Shown piece after piece: positions 31,779 to 43,500 of a DNA stretch of 64,000 nt (positions are counted from its first letter, which is position 1; each line of letters starts with the position of its first letter). The position numbers and the translations under genes are program-made. The DNA is from Echria macrotheca (lineage: Eukaryota > Ascomycota > Sordariomycetes > Sordariales > Schizotheciaceae): positions 930,001 to 994,000 of the forward strand of contig MU839829.1 in assembly GCA_030411725.1 (NCBI GenBank). Direction: 5' to 3'. The notes under the pieces are model-generated. The model was not told where the DNA came from. It did no database searches and worked only from the letters and a program-made list of their open reading frames with translations.

Positions 31779-32980
31779 ATGGCGGAACAGGTCCGAATCA
31801 AGCCAGAACCCGAGGCTATGTCGCCGGGTGTAGAAGACGAGCTCGACGAGTCCACCGATCTCGAATTCTACAACAAACAGAACGATGCGTACAACCGCAT
31901 GTACCTCGCGCGCCTGCCCCAGTACCTGTGGAATGCCTGGTCCGAGCTAGGAGACGACGAGGAAATCCAGCTCGGCACCATCCGACAGTGGAAAGCTCCC
32001 GACGGTCAATGGGTTAGCTGGTCTCCCGGGCATCGCGATGGCCGGAGTGCTGACACCCGGTACAGAAGATCCAAATGCGCCTCGAGCCAGATGTCCGGCA
32101 GCATCGTAACCTACCAAAGGAATACAACATGGATATTGTGAATGCGGATGTGAAAAATACCTTCATTTTTACCGAGCAAGACCTCCCCAGCTACGCCGCC
32201 AAGAATAAGGATCGAGCTGCCGCTCTCGCTCAGGGTATCCCGGCGCATCTGCTACGTCAGCAACAGCCCAAGACAGATGGTCAGCCGGCCGATCGATCCC
32301 GAAGGGGAGCGCCATACGTGCGAAGGGCAATTCCTAGTAAGCAGTGTCAACCGTTTATGGGTCGTGTGTGCTAAGTATTTCGCAGAAAAAACGGCCATCG
32401 CGGGCACGGTTAAGCACGAAGTAGTCTGCACTCCGGTTCGGAACGCTGAGACGGACTACCTCCTTGGTATGAGCGCGCTCGAGAAGCAGGCTCCGAAGAA
32501 AGAGGTCCAGATCGAGGGTAGGCTGCCTCAAGGGGGCCAGCAACAAACGGAGTGGACCGACTTTCTCGTACGTTCTTTGTTCCCGGCCCTGGTGTCGGCT
32601 GCTGACGCGTGTAGAAAACCAACGAAGGCAAGCCGAGCAAGGCCAAGAAGATGGACAACAAGACACACCGGTGGGCCGAAAACTTGCTTCTGGACGAGAT
32701 TGCGCGCTGTTTTTCCGAGCACAAGTACTGGTCTATCAAGGCTTTCCGGAACAAGATCCCGCAGCCCGAAGCTTTCATTCGAGAGTGTCTGGAGAAGATT
32801 GCCGTTCTCCACAGATCTGGCACGTTTGCGAACCACTGGTCGCTCAAGCCGGAGTATCAAAACATGATGGCGAATAAGAACCTGCCTGAGCCGGCCAACG
32901 ACGCGGCCGCCCCGAAACCATCCTTTGACGTGGACTCGGACGACGAAGAGGACGACGTCAAGATGGAGGATGTTCTGTAG
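31779..32980 (+). CDS. tfg2: Transcription initiation factor TFIIF subunit beta
   Basis: Exons are 31779-32012, 32066-32336, 32386-32567 and 32615-32980, giving 350 residues. Introns are 53, 49 and 47 bases. The N-terminal dimerisation region contains RLPQYLWNAWSELGDDEEIQLG, matching Tfg2/RAP30. The central part includes NTFIFTEQDLP and an acidic/basic linker. HEVVCTPVRNAETDYLL follows. The C-terminal winged-helix DNA-binding domain starts near KTHRWAENLLLDEIARCF and contains KAFRNKIPQPEAFIREC. The extreme C-terminus is acidic (DSDDEEDDVKMEDVL). The protein pairs with TFIIF alpha, binds RNA polymerase II and helps open-complex formation and start-site choice. The length agrees with filamentous-fungal homologues and is shorter than yeast Tfg2 (400). 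Confidence 0.94.
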
Positions 32981-33404
32981 TTTCTGGGATATGGTATTTT
33001 GGTATGGCGTTTAGGCTACGGGTTCAACATGCTACTACGGGAGGGTGGTCTGGCGATCAATAGATGATACCCTCGTATCACCGAATATGATACGCTTTCC
33101 TACTGGGGGGTTGTTTATCGGTGTGAGGTCTGGTCATAATATGGGGGCATTCGGTAAGCACGTTCGACACAGCTTATCACGGTCACAAGATTCTGGCCGG
33201 AGCGTTTTAGGGACGGTGCGCTTAGGTAGTAGGATGCATGCATCGGTGTCTTGGGATCACCTAGCGTTAACAGTATCTTCACGGTCTGGTCCTGAAATAG
33301 CTTCGGGCCGAGAAGACAGAAAATGGATAAATATTTAACTCAACTCTGTCAGAGAAAACCATTGCAGGTGACGATCTGGACCATCAATCTTTTTGACATC
33401 CAAA
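32981..33404. other. Spacer between tfg2 and the HAD gene
   Basis: These 424 bases should contain the tfg2 3' UTR and the next promoter. Nothing else was recognised. Confidence 0.5.
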
Positions 33405-34499
33405 ATGCATGTAAACATCGTGGGAATTGCGATGGCCATCCTGGCCTTCGGAGTCTCAACGGCCCGGCCCCGTGTCCTCCCTCAAAGGCCGGGGTCCCAC
33501 CTGGCCGCAGCGAACCCGAGTTTCTTCCCCTCCGCATCCCCCTCCACCTCCCCCTCCACAACCTCCAACATGTCATCATCGTCGGTACCAGTCCCTCCCC
33601 TCTTGGTCCTCCTCGACTTCGACGGCACCATCACCCAAGAAGACACCATCAACGCCCTCGCCGAGGAAGTCATCGCGCACGAGGGGACTGTTTCTCTTTC
33701 GGAATGGGACGGAATCGTGAAGGCGTGGCTGGATGAGTATGAGGCGCACATTGGGGTGTATCGACCGCCCGCTGCGGAGCGGAGTACGGCCGAGGCGGAG
33801 TTGGAGTTTCTTGAGAGTTTGAGGGGGGTGGAGGAGCGGAGTCTGGGAAGGGTTGAGCGGGCTGGTGTGTTTGACTTTGGGGGTGTTGGGAGGGGAGGTG
33901 TTTTGAGGGGGTTTGGGAGGGGGGCGTTGGAGAGGGGGGTGGTGAAGGTTAGGGAGGGGGTTGGGGAGTTTTTGAGGGGGGTGATGGAGATGGGGGGAGG
34001 AGGAGATGGAGAGGTTGAGGTCGGGGTTGTGAGTGTGAATTGGTCGGGGGAGTGGATGAGGGGGGTTTTGGAGGGTGTTGGGATCGAAGGGGTCGTGGAG
34101 GGGGATAGGAGTTTGGTGAATTGGATTGGGAAGGATGGGAGGGTTATGGGGCCCGAGGGGGTGGGAGGGCGGGTGTTGGTTACGGCGGGGGATAAGAGGG
34201 AGGCGGCGAGGAGCGTTGTCAGGGGCTGGGAAGGGGAGAAGAAGTTGGGAGGGGGGGAGAAGGGGAGATGGATATATGTTGGGGACTCGGTGACGGATCT
34301 TGGGTGTTTGTTGGACGCTACGGTGGGTGTGGTTTTGGCGGAGAGTGAGGAGAGTAAAGTGGTGCGGACACTACGGAGGGTTGGGAAGGAGGTGAGCCAT
34401 GTTGGTGGGTGGAGGGAGATGGCGTTGCCGGCACTAGTTTGGGCGAGGGACTTTAGGGAGATTTTGGAGAGTGGGCTGTTGGAGTTGGGTGCAGAGTGA
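33405..34499 (+). CDS. HAD-superfamily phosphatase, Cto1/MtnX-like
   Basis: This is a single exon. The frame is open from a TTG, and the first ATG is 33405 (364 aa). An ATG at 33570 would give 309 aa, starting just ahead of the catalytic core. HAD motifs are all present: motif I LLDFDGTIT (nucleophile and acid Asp), motif II near VVSVNW, a lysine in AGDKREAARS for motif III, and motif IV WIYVGDSVTDLGCLL with the GDS-x2-D metal site. Such proteins hydrolyse phosphate monoesters. Fungal relatives include the yeast cold-tolerance protein Cto1 and MtnX-type enzymes, with substrate unclear. The longer start adds a hydrophobic segment (IVGIAMAILAFG) and a Pro/Ser-rich linker, which may be a targeting signal or merely untranslated leader. 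From about 33790 to 34490 the coding strand is extremely poor in C and full of G runs, giving many Gly, Val, Glu and Arg. Confidence 0.82.
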   Translation: MHVNIVGIAMAILAFGVSTARPRVLPQRPGSHLAAANPSFFPSASPSTSPSTTSNMSSSSVPVPPLLVLLDFDGTITQEDTINALAEEVIAHEGTVSLSEWDGIVKAWLDEYEAHIGVYRPPAAERSTAEAELEFLESLRGVEERSLGRVERAGVFDFGGVGRGGVLRGFGRGALERGVVKVREGVGEFLRGVMEMGGGGDGEVEVGVVSVNWSGEWMRGVLEGVGIEGVVEGDRSLVNWIGKDGRVMGPEGVGGRVLVTAGDKREAARSVVRGWEGEKKLGGGEKGRWIYVGDSVTDLGCLLDATVGVVLAESEESKVVRTLRRVGKEVSHVGGWREMALPALVWARDFREILESGLLELGAE

Positions 34500-35046
34500 T
34501 TGCTCTGGGCTCATCACGATACACAAATTCAGGGCTACGGTTGGGTAGCTTTGGATTTCTGTTGATAACAGCTGTCGATGCTCTTTGGCTCTCTAGCTCA
34601 TCAGCATCATTGCACCGTTGGAATAGATGCTGTGCATTTGGTTACACTGCTTGACAAAGAGTGTTGTTTACTGCTGGCAGAAGAAGACATTTCCGGATGA
34701 TAACACACAATATCTACCTCTTTCTAGACCGCCCTTTCAAGGCGTGGATGCCACGATTTCCACAGTGTCCGGTCACTTCTTTGTTGCCGGCATGGGTAGA
34801 CACATTTAGCGGCCATGCCTTTGTCAAACTGTGCATCCGGGCTGGAGCTGACGAAAATAGCTTCCAGTCCGACCAGGGGCAGAGTAAACAGATAAAATCC
34901 GCCACGAGTACCTATCATTGCCTGACAAGAATGAATGTCTTCCAATGTCCATAACGACATCCTGCTTCTACGAAGGCCTAAAGGATCCATTTGACTCCTC
35001 CAACACTTGCCAGCTTGCTTCTCTCGACACAACTACCACAGCAAAT
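34500..35046. other. Spacer between HAD gene and the second MC gene
   Basis: About 550 bases. The frame of the next gene is open from 34918, but the first ATG in a sensible context is 35047. Nothing else was recognised. Confidence 0.5.
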
Positions 35047-36050
35047 ATGTGTCATCACGCGCGGATGATCTGGTCCTGCGGCCACTCGACGTGGCTCGGC
35101 GTCTTCCGCGTCTGCTCGGCTGAAATTGAGTTCGAGAAGGGCTGGCGCAACGAGGGATGTTCGGTGATGTGGTCACACAGTAGGGCCACCTACCGATCGC
35201 CTAAACGGTGCCAAAAATGCCTTTCAAAGCAAGCAAAAACGGCCATGTGCGTCGCCGAGCTCAAGGAGCGTCTGCGGGTCCTCAGGGAGAACCTGGATGA
35301 GAGGTTATCTGGGTATATAAAGCCCAAGGATGACGACGATTCGGCATCTGATCTCGTGGACCACCCTTCGTTGGATACCGAGACTAAAGAGCTGGAGGAG
35401 GATATGGAATTCACGGACTCGGACATGGACTTCATGGGTTCGGCAACGAGGGCCGAAGAGGAACCTCAAGGTCCTCCTGAATTCGAGACTGAGCCGGGGC
35501 GGGTTGCCGAGGGAGACGACAAGGACCAGTTCGAGGTATGCATACAGCAAGCACCCTGTTGGTCAATAAACAGAACGCTGATGGTATCAAGATCAACGAG
35601 TGCTACTACGACGGTCGGACCGTGAGCTCGCCCCTGGACGTGTCGTTCCGTCAGAGCTGGAAGCAGCAGTGGCAGCAGCAACAACCAAACCGCGACGTCA
35701 GGACGCTGCAATCGGCAAACCCGGTGCCATGCTCCCCTAGGAAGGTCATCACCAAGAAGAGATCTTTTCTCCTGCCGATCCTCGTGGCGGCGAGGTCGCA
35801 ATTCGTAATGCGTATGGAAACCCTCAGTTAGTGGTCTACACGTGTACGGTGCTGACGTGAAATTGCAGCTTCATCGGGGGAAACAACACCCGTCAGCCCC
35901 TCGTCCAGTGACGGAGCAGCGTGGGGGTGGCCCGTGCGACAGCAAGATCCCGATCCAGATCACAAGGTTGCTGCAGCTGATTTGCCGCTGCCCGAGCTCC
36001 GCAACGACACAACAAACATGCAAACCGCCATCGTCGAACCGCTCAATTGA
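35047..36050 (+). CDS. Second MC-type cysteine protein with acidic tail (three exons, 302 aa)
   Basis: Proposed exons are 35047-35535, 35574-35811 and 35869-36050, and the frame closes exactly. The second intron (57 bases) has a good gctgac branch. The first is only 38 bases, at the low limit, so it is less certain. The start is Met-Cys. Cysteines at residues 2, 11, 23, 38, 55, 58 and 68 with His13 give a C-G-H and a terminal R-C-Q-K-C, a likely zinc-binding unit of about 60 residues. A helical stretch rich in Lys, Glu, Arg and Leu (about 70-88) follows, then long acidic and Ser/Pro-rich disordered regions. No named family is recognised. The first 61 residues resemble the whole 61-residue protein at 235-809 in cysteine placement. 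The stop codon is only 31 bases ahead of the lcl3 start. Exons two and three are therefore open to revision, since part could be lcl3 leader. Confidence 0.55.
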
Positions 36051-36081
36051 GTGCCGCCTGTGCACCGACACCACGGGAAAG

Positions 36082-37061
36082 ATGGGATGGAGTCTCTGGT
36101 CGTCATCGCCGGCGGCGCCTAGCAGTAGTAGCCCAAACCGGCCCACCGAGACGAACGAGCCGGTGTCCAAAACGACGGACCCAACGACGACGTCTCCCCC
36201 AGGAACATACCCGCCGGTCCCGCTGTCCCAGAAGAAGAAGAGCATTTCGTGGAACGACTCGCTCAACGCGACCAACTGGGACCACTTCACCGAGCCGCGC
36301 GTGTTGATTCCCAACCTGTTGGTGGTTGGCTTCGCTGTCGGCCTCTGGGCTTTCTACCGGAGCTACCTGCGTCGGCTCGCCCGCGCCCAGAATATCGACC
36401 CCAGCTACTTTCACCGGCGCAGTCTGCTGGGCAAGGTTACGAGCGTCGGCGATGGGGACGGGTTCCATCTCTTTCACACGCCGGGAGGGCGGTTGGCTGG
36501 CTGGGGGTGGCTAAGGCGGGTGCCGCAGGATAGGAAGGAGCTCAAGGGGCACACAGTAGGTCTCCCTTCTCCCTTTAACGGCCATAGTCTAAAACGGTGC
36601 AGATATCCGTCCGTCTCGCCGGCGTCGACGCTCCCGAAGGCGCCCACTTCGGCAAGCCAGCACAGCCCTACGCCGCCGAGGCGCTCGAATTCCTGAAGAG
36701 CTACATCCTAGGCAAGCGGGTGCGGGCCTACGTCTACAAGCGCGACCAGTACGAGCGGGTCGTGGCGAGCGTGTACGTGCGCAAGCCGCCTTTTTTTCTA
36801 AGGAAGGACGTCAGCAAGGAGCTGCTGAAGCGCGGGCTGGCGACCGTCTACGAGAGCAAGACGGGCGGCGAGTACGGCGGGCCGGTCATGCGGGAGGTGT
36901 ATAACGCCGCGCAGGAGACGGCCAAGCGGAAGAGGAAGGGCATGTGGTCGGTCGAGCGGGCCGGGTTCTTCGGGATTGGCAAGCGGGAGGCGCTCGAGAC
37001 GCCGAGGGCGTACAAGGATAGGATACGGAAGGAGGAGGCTGGCATAAAGGAGAAGGTGTAA
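36082..37061 (+). CDS. lcl3: Lcl3, membrane-anchored thermonuclease-like endonuclease
   Basis: Exons are 36082-36555 and 36603-37061, giving 310 residues. The 47-base intron ends gtgcag. A Ser/Pro/Thr-rich N-terminus is followed by one membrane helix (about 74-92, [17 protein letters not shown]). The staphylococcal-nuclease fold then starts at [18 protein letters not shown]. The catalytic set is visible as Arg162 and Glu170 in [10 protein letters not shown], and Arg210 in [13 protein letters not shown]. Acidic metal ligands lie at Asp124/Asp126. The C-terminal RKRKGMW motif and the basic tail agree with Lcl3. Yeast Lcl3 is mitochondrial and was found in chronological-lifespan screens. Its physiological substrate is not settled. 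The very short gap from the previous gene implies that its promoter lies within that gene. Confidence 0.92.
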
Positions 37062-38356
37062 TTTGGATTGACCAAAAAAGCTAATGATACCCACGAGAAT
37101 GCAAAAAAACGCTACGGATCAGTTTGACTGCCCCTTTGAAGAATCAGACGGCATATTCGTTTCGTCGGCACCAAACGAGTTTCCCAAGGTTTGCCTACAA
37201 AAGGTACGTTTTTGTTGGTATTATCACTGGATTTCTCGCGATCCGCGTTTCGTTTGCTCTCGCTTCCTCCATCCCGGCGTTCGGCTCGCTGCAGAGTTAC
37301 TCGCATTGGAGATCGGATCCATGGGGCGGCGAGCAACGTGACCCTTGGGTGGTTGATGGTCGGCTAGGTTTACATAACCCTCTGGTTGAACCGGGCACCC
37401 ATGATCTCCGGGTTTTATATAGACGAGCATTTTTTCGGTTGATTGTTTTGTTTATCTTGTGTGGGGAAAGTGTTTAATCATGTGTGTGTCGGGATGTTAC
37501 CTGTAAGACTTTCTGGAGTTAATATAAGGTGACAAAAATGTTAAGGGTATCCAAGTTTATGAGGAGATACTGTGTAATCGGTTCGTATTGCATTGTATTG
37601 GGATGATGGGGACTTCCTTGCTACCTTACTGCGAGTTGGTGGAAACGAAACATTTTGACAGTTACCAACCAAAGCATCGGATGTACGGATATGTAGAGGC
37701 AATGCAACAAAAAAAGTAAAAGGATGACTATGTTTGGATACAGGGACGAGGGAGGGGAACATGTGACGAAACAGCAAAACAAAAAGAGAGAGACCAAGTT
37801 GTTTCGCATAAGAACAGTCCAAGGGGGCTACGCAACACAAGCACATCCCAAACCAGGTATCGGGAATCTGGCACACACTATATATGCCCAGACTTATATA
37901 CTCACCATCATACCCGTCGAGAGTTACGCTTTTGAAGCGCGTGATCGCCGCCTGGCACCGGGCCGGAATCCCTCCCTCCCTCACTCCCTTTCTCGGAGCA
38001 AGTGTGTGTGTTGTGTGTCTCCTCTTCCCCGGTGTTTCTCAGCATTACCTTGGCCATCATATCGCTCGGGGTTCAATGGGGAAGGAGTGTGGGAGTGAAA
38101 ACCAGGAACCACCACCCCGTCGTGATATATGATCGCGCTGATGGACATACAAACTCCGCCTGAAACATGACCGCCGGCAGGCCGATTCACCTGAAAAAAG
38201 TTCTCTCCGCACTTTTTGTGTGTGGTGGTTGTTGTTTCCGTAGATATATCCATCCTCCCCAAAGACAAAAAAGCAAATCCGGGAATTCGGCAGAGGGATT
38301 GTGGTTGTCCATCCTCAGGGCATGATATGATGGGCTCGATCGTCTGAGACGTTTTG

Positions 38357-38358
<2 letters not shown>

Positions 38359-38407
<49 letters not shown>
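38359..38407. repeat. (TC)24 microsatellite
   Basis: This is an uninterrupted run of 49 bases of alternating T and C. Such homopyrimidine tracts can form triplex DNA and are common in fungal promoters. Here it lies 2.2 kb ahead of rax2 and 1.3 kb past lcl3. Confidence 0.95.
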
Positions 38408-38412
<5 letters not shown>

Positions 38413-38999
38413 GGTTGTGCAAACGATGTTCTCTAGGCGCTTCAGCTAGCAAAACAAAAAAGAAAGAGTTGGTCCGATAGTTAGTGAGGAGGTGGTGCAT
38501 GTTGCAGCACCGGCAATGCTTTGTCGAATGTGTCACAGGGCGGCTGATGATGCTTCCAGACGACGAGCGGCAAAGTCGGCGGGCGGGCTTTATCTGTTTT
38601 TTCTTCATCTAAAAGTCCTGCCTGCGGTGCCCCTGGATTTGTTTGGTTTCCTGTTGTCGTTACAGATCGAGACATGAGATTTGATTTTTTGCTAGGGCTG
38701 CGGGAACGATGCACGTCATGGCCAAAGGGCAAATAGGAAGGCCCGGTGGCTTTTCAGCTGGCCCTCACCGACAAGAGCCGCCAACGCCCAGGAGGTTGCC
38801 CCTCAGAAAAAGAGCGTTGGAGGCTCGTGAGAGGTGGGACAAACGGTGGAGCAGGGAGGGAGGTTGGGAGGGGAAAGCCACTGTGGCCCCCTGGCTGCAG
38901 CCAATCGTATCAGGCGGTGGCATTGGAAAACCCCCGATCGCCCGCGTGTGACCCCTGAATCCAGCAGGCTGGCGACTTTGCACTCTTTGACAAGTCGCT

Positions 39000-39245
39000 C
39001 CCTTTCTGTGCAATTTTTGGTCAAGAGAACTTTCTCTTCCTCGTTGTCGGTGTGCACTCACAACCTGTTGGACGGACTCTCTCGTCGCCATTCTTTTTAT
39101 TTTTGTGTCGTTTTTCGTCTCTTCTTCCACTCCTTCAAGAAGACTCTGTTTTTAGACCTTGAACCCCCGACCCCGAGGATTCTGACACGGTTGCCGTGTG
39201 TGTTTGCACCCTCACTCCTTCTGCTCCAATCGAAACGGTAAGGGT
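39000..39245 (+). promoter_or_regulatory. CT-rich leader and candidate 5' UTR splice donor of rax2
   Basis: The plus strand is strongly pyrimidine-rich, typical of fungal transcription-start regions. It ends in cgaaacg followed by GTAAGG at 39238, a good 5' splice site. If real, rax2 has a spliced leader of up to 1.3 kb. This is inferred from composition and the donor word only. Confidence 0.35.
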
Positions 39246-40580
39246 GGTGGCCCCTGATCTCCCTTCGCGGCATCAAGACACATCTCTGACGGCAGGAAAC
39301 CCAACACCAGGTAGCCAAAATCGATTCACAGCGGCTTTGCACCGTTGAACCGCCCGCTTGGCACTAGCATTTTTCCCCACGGGACAACTACGCTCGTTTT
39401 TGGTGGCATTGATACCTGCCACCGAGTTGCCTGTAGAAACCCGGCCAGAGCGTACATCGACTTTGACGGGCGCGATAACCGGTTACGAAGGGACGGGTTG
39501 TATGACGGAAGGCTGCATACGGCGCTTTGCTGGACCAACTGATTGTCGATCGGGTTCGCCATCGTCATCCACGTCAGATACCCGGTCAGTTAAAAACAGC
39601 AGACCCCTCACCGCCCGGACAGGATTCGCAATTGGGGATTCCGACGAGGCATTGCTTCGACTCGACCAATTGTCGCGGACAAACAACGACGCATCAGACC
39701 CATCGACTCCCTTGAGGTCCGCCTGAGTCCGGCGGGGCAGACCCATCGCTTCGACCGCCCGCAGAATAATATCGAGCCGCGCTGGCCCGGTTTGGCGTCG
39801 CCTTTTATCGTCAAGCAGCTAGCGACACACGCATCACGCCCGATAGTCCAGCAGGGCCCGCATTGCTGCAGCGAGTCTATTTCTCCAGGCACCAGGCACG
39901 GCGACGCATCTAGGTGATACTGACGTCGGCGTTCCACCGTGTTTGAGGAGCAGCAAGGAAACTGGTAAGAACGGCTTCCACTTGAAGCTTCCACGCTTCC
40001 GCCTTCACTCCCACCCACCCTCATGGAACCCCGTCTAGCCCTGTTTGGCCTAGCTTGGCGACCTGTGCGTGCTGACCAGTGAGGCCGGACAGACAACGTC
40101 GACGGCAACCAGGCCCGTGCGCCAATTTCGCTGCAACCCACCAGCTTGCCCACTCACATTCCCGAGAAGCGTACCTTAATTTTGCAGCGGGGCCTCGTCG
40201 TGCGCGAAGCAGGTTTGGCCAGCAACCTGCGAGCCCAGACTCTGCCAGGTGACAACATCAACAATTCCAACCTCGACCTCCTCGACCTCGAGCCGACGCT
40301 CTTCCTTTCCGCACACGACCAATGCGATAATTTCCTAATTTCTGTCCCTGTACCTGACGCTCGTTTCTCACCGACCACAGCACTAACCGCGTCGTGCGAC
40401 CGTCTCATTTCCCTCGACGCGAACCTCATTACTCGCATCTGATCTCGATCCTCGCCCCCGACCTGACTCTGGGATGGCCTTCGAATCCTAGTTTTTGTTT
40501 TCTTCGACTCCCGACCTCGAGCAACCCGCTCTCTGGTCCGTCACGTCGAAACACGGCATCCGGCCATTGATCGACCCGCG

Positions 40581-43500
40581 ATGCGATTACCTTTTCGGCG
40601 GCGCCGTGCTGCGCGCAGGCCGCCTTTCTCGCCAATTTCTCTTCTTCTCACAGCATCATGGCTCGCTCCGCCACCAGCGGCCGCCATCAGCTTTACGCCC
40701 TCGCCTCCAGCAAATCTCGACCTCACGCAGCTCGGGAGGATAGCGTTGGCAGGCGATTTCACAGGCGTTTCGCTCTACCAGTTCGAGGAACAAAATGAGC
40801 GACCTTTCAACACAAATGGCAGCGAATCGCTTCTGGCGCGCATGCCCAATGGAGCTTTCGCTTCGGTCATCAATACTGACGCGACAATTCAGAGCATGTG
40901 CACTTTTATCATGGGCGATGGCACGATGGCCGGGGTGGTAATAGGAGGAAACTTCACCAGTCTCGGGGGAATGGAATCCACGGCAATTGCTCTCTTCAAC
41001 CCCAACACGTCGGCCATCTCACCGCTCGCCGGCCTCTCGGGCCAGGTCAACGCCTTGCTCTGCGACCAGGAATCGAACTCGGTCTACGTGGGCGGGAGCT
41101 TCGTGGGGGCCAATTCGACCAACGCGATCGCGTGGGTCGGCACGGAGGGCTGGACGAATCTGCCATTTGCAGGGTTTAATGGACCTGTAACGTCGATAAC
41201 CAAGGCGTCTAACGGTCACATCATTTTTGGAGGAAGTTTCACAGGCCTAGGGAACGCCACCGCCCCCAGTACGCCCGACGGTCAGGTGATCAACCTGTCT
41301 ACAGCTACCATCAGCAGCGGTTCTTCGACTACGTCGCAGGGATTCAGCGATCCTAAGAACATCATCTGCAAGACCAGCGGCGCGGACGGAGCAGGGAACA
41401 CCTGGCTATTACAGGATAATACGCCAGGCTTCTGGCAGGCGACTTTCAACTTTGGCTTCCAACCGACGAAATTGCGCTTGTACAACACGAGACAGGGCGG
41501 CCGAGGAACCCGGACATGGCGATTTACAGCGTTGCCGATCAACGGTATAATGAATTTCACGTATATCGATCCGGCAACTGGTCGTAATGCGTCATGCACC
41601 AGCGAGTGCCCTCTCAGCAACAATGCGTCGGTTAAATTCCAGGACTTCCACTTCGTCAATGTCATCGGAATGAATGCCTTCCGCCTCGACATCTCGGCTT
41701 TCTACGGAAGCGGCGGTGGTTTGAATGGGATTGAGCTGTTTGGAGACGATGTTTTCTCGTACGCCATCAACGACTTCAACGAGCCTAGCTGTGCCGGTCT
41801 TGAGTTCCCGGCGACGGCCACCAAGACGGGACCCTGGGTCGTCTCGCCATCACATTCTAGCACCTCGCAGTACTTGACCGCGCAGCTAGCGGCCCCAATT
41901 ACCGAGAACTCTGCCTCGATCGTCTTCTCCCCCGACATCAGGGAGTCCGGTCACTACTCGGTCAACCTGTATACTCCGGGCTGCCTACAGGACAACACGT
42001 GCTCGTCTCGCGGACAGATCTCGATCACCGGACAGATGACGGCCGACCCGTCCAAGAGCCAGCCGATCAACCGAGAACTTTACCAGACCAACAACTTCGA
42101 CAAGTACGATCAGATTTACTTTGGGAGGATTGATGCGAGCTCGGGGAGTTTCCGGCCTCAAGTCACGATGACGCCGCTTCCCGGACAGTCCCTCAGCAGC
42201 ATGACTTTCGTTGCCCAGCGCGTCGGCTTCACCTTGATTAATAGCACAGGTGGCCTGAACGGGCTCTACGAATACACCCCCGGCACCGTCGTCGTGAACG
42301 CAAGTGATTTCTCGAAGTCGGCATTCAATAGGCTAGGGTCGAGCTTTGCTGCTGGATCGGCTGTCAACGCCCTGGCCACGGCCGGAGATGTCACGTACGT
42401 TGCCGGGAATTTTACCTCACAGTCTGTTCGAAACATTGTCGCTATGAACGGCAAGGATGCCTCGACAAAATCGCTCGATGGCGGCCTGAACGGCGAGGTC
42501 GAGTCCCTGTTCCTGAATGGAACCAACCTGTTTGTCGGGGGAAGCTTTTCCGGTACGCTCGACGGGTCAGTCAAGGGCCTGAATAATGTTGCGGTGTACG
42601 ACACGGACAAGAACACGTGGAGTCCTTTGGGGGCCGGTGTCGATGGCAAAGTTTTACGGGTGGTCGGCATGACGATGAATGTCACCAGCTCCACTCCTGA
42701 GGTGGTCGTCAGTGTCACGGGAGAGTTCACGAAGCTCCAGGCGTTTGGCAATAATCCGGACGTTCCAGCTAGCGGATTCGGCGTCTGGGTACCGTCACAA
42801 GGTAACTGGCTGCCCAACCTCGACATGCCGGTCGAGTCAATCAGCGGCATCCTGTCTTCGTCGATCCTCGATGTTCCTGGAGCCAATGCGCTGTATGCCG
42901 GCTCGGTTGCATCCGCAATTCTCGGTGCCAGCGGTGTCGCAACTCTGGGGGATACGCTGGGACGTTTCCCAATAAAGATCCAAGCCCCTTCCAACTCTAG
43001 CTCGACTCCGCTGGCCAAGCGTGCCGATGAGACGTCCGTACCCTCCAGCGGCGGTGTCGCAGCTGGTCTATTCGATACCAACGGCGGGCGAAATCTTACC
43101 ATCCTCGGCGGACACTTCACGACGACCTCGTCCAATGGCTCCACAATCAATAATCTGGTGCTGCTTGACGGTTCCAAGAAGGACGAGCTTTCCGGCCTCG
43201 GCCCCGAGATCGATACGAACTCGACGTTCCGGGCTTTGGCGGTCCAGGGAGATGTTCTCTTCGCCGGAGGAAACGTCACAGGGACGGTCAACAATGCTCC
43301 TGTGAGGGGACTAATCACCTACAACCTCGCTAGCAGGTCATTTGGGCAACAGCCCCCGGCTCTCTCGGGTGGTGGTGCGGCAGTCTCGGCTATTGCAATT
43401 CGGCCAAACGGCGGTGACGTCTACGTGGGCGGGTCGTTCAGGTCGGCAGGCTCGCTTGAGTGCCCCGGAGTCTGCTTCTACAGCACTGCCTCATCTCAAT

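Larger units (their letters stand above)
37062..40580. other. 3.5-kb spacer, mostly rax2 upstream region
   Basis: The first few hundred bases are the lcl3 3' flank. The frames at 37124-37477 and 38834-39241 show no conserved content. A (TC)24 tract is at 38359-38407. The CT-rich stretch at about 39000-39240 followed by a GTAAGG donor at 39238 looks like a leader with a 5' UTR intron. Its acceptor was not determined. Confidence 0.55.

Noticed and set aside
37124..37477. 117-codon plus-strand frame with hydrophobic segments
   Set aside because: It begins at TTG with no good ATG, and the hydrophobicity is explained by T-rich 3' flank sequence of lcl3.
42266..43318. 350-codon minus-strand frame
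   Set aside because: Antisense shadow of the rax2 exon caused by high GC at third codon positions.
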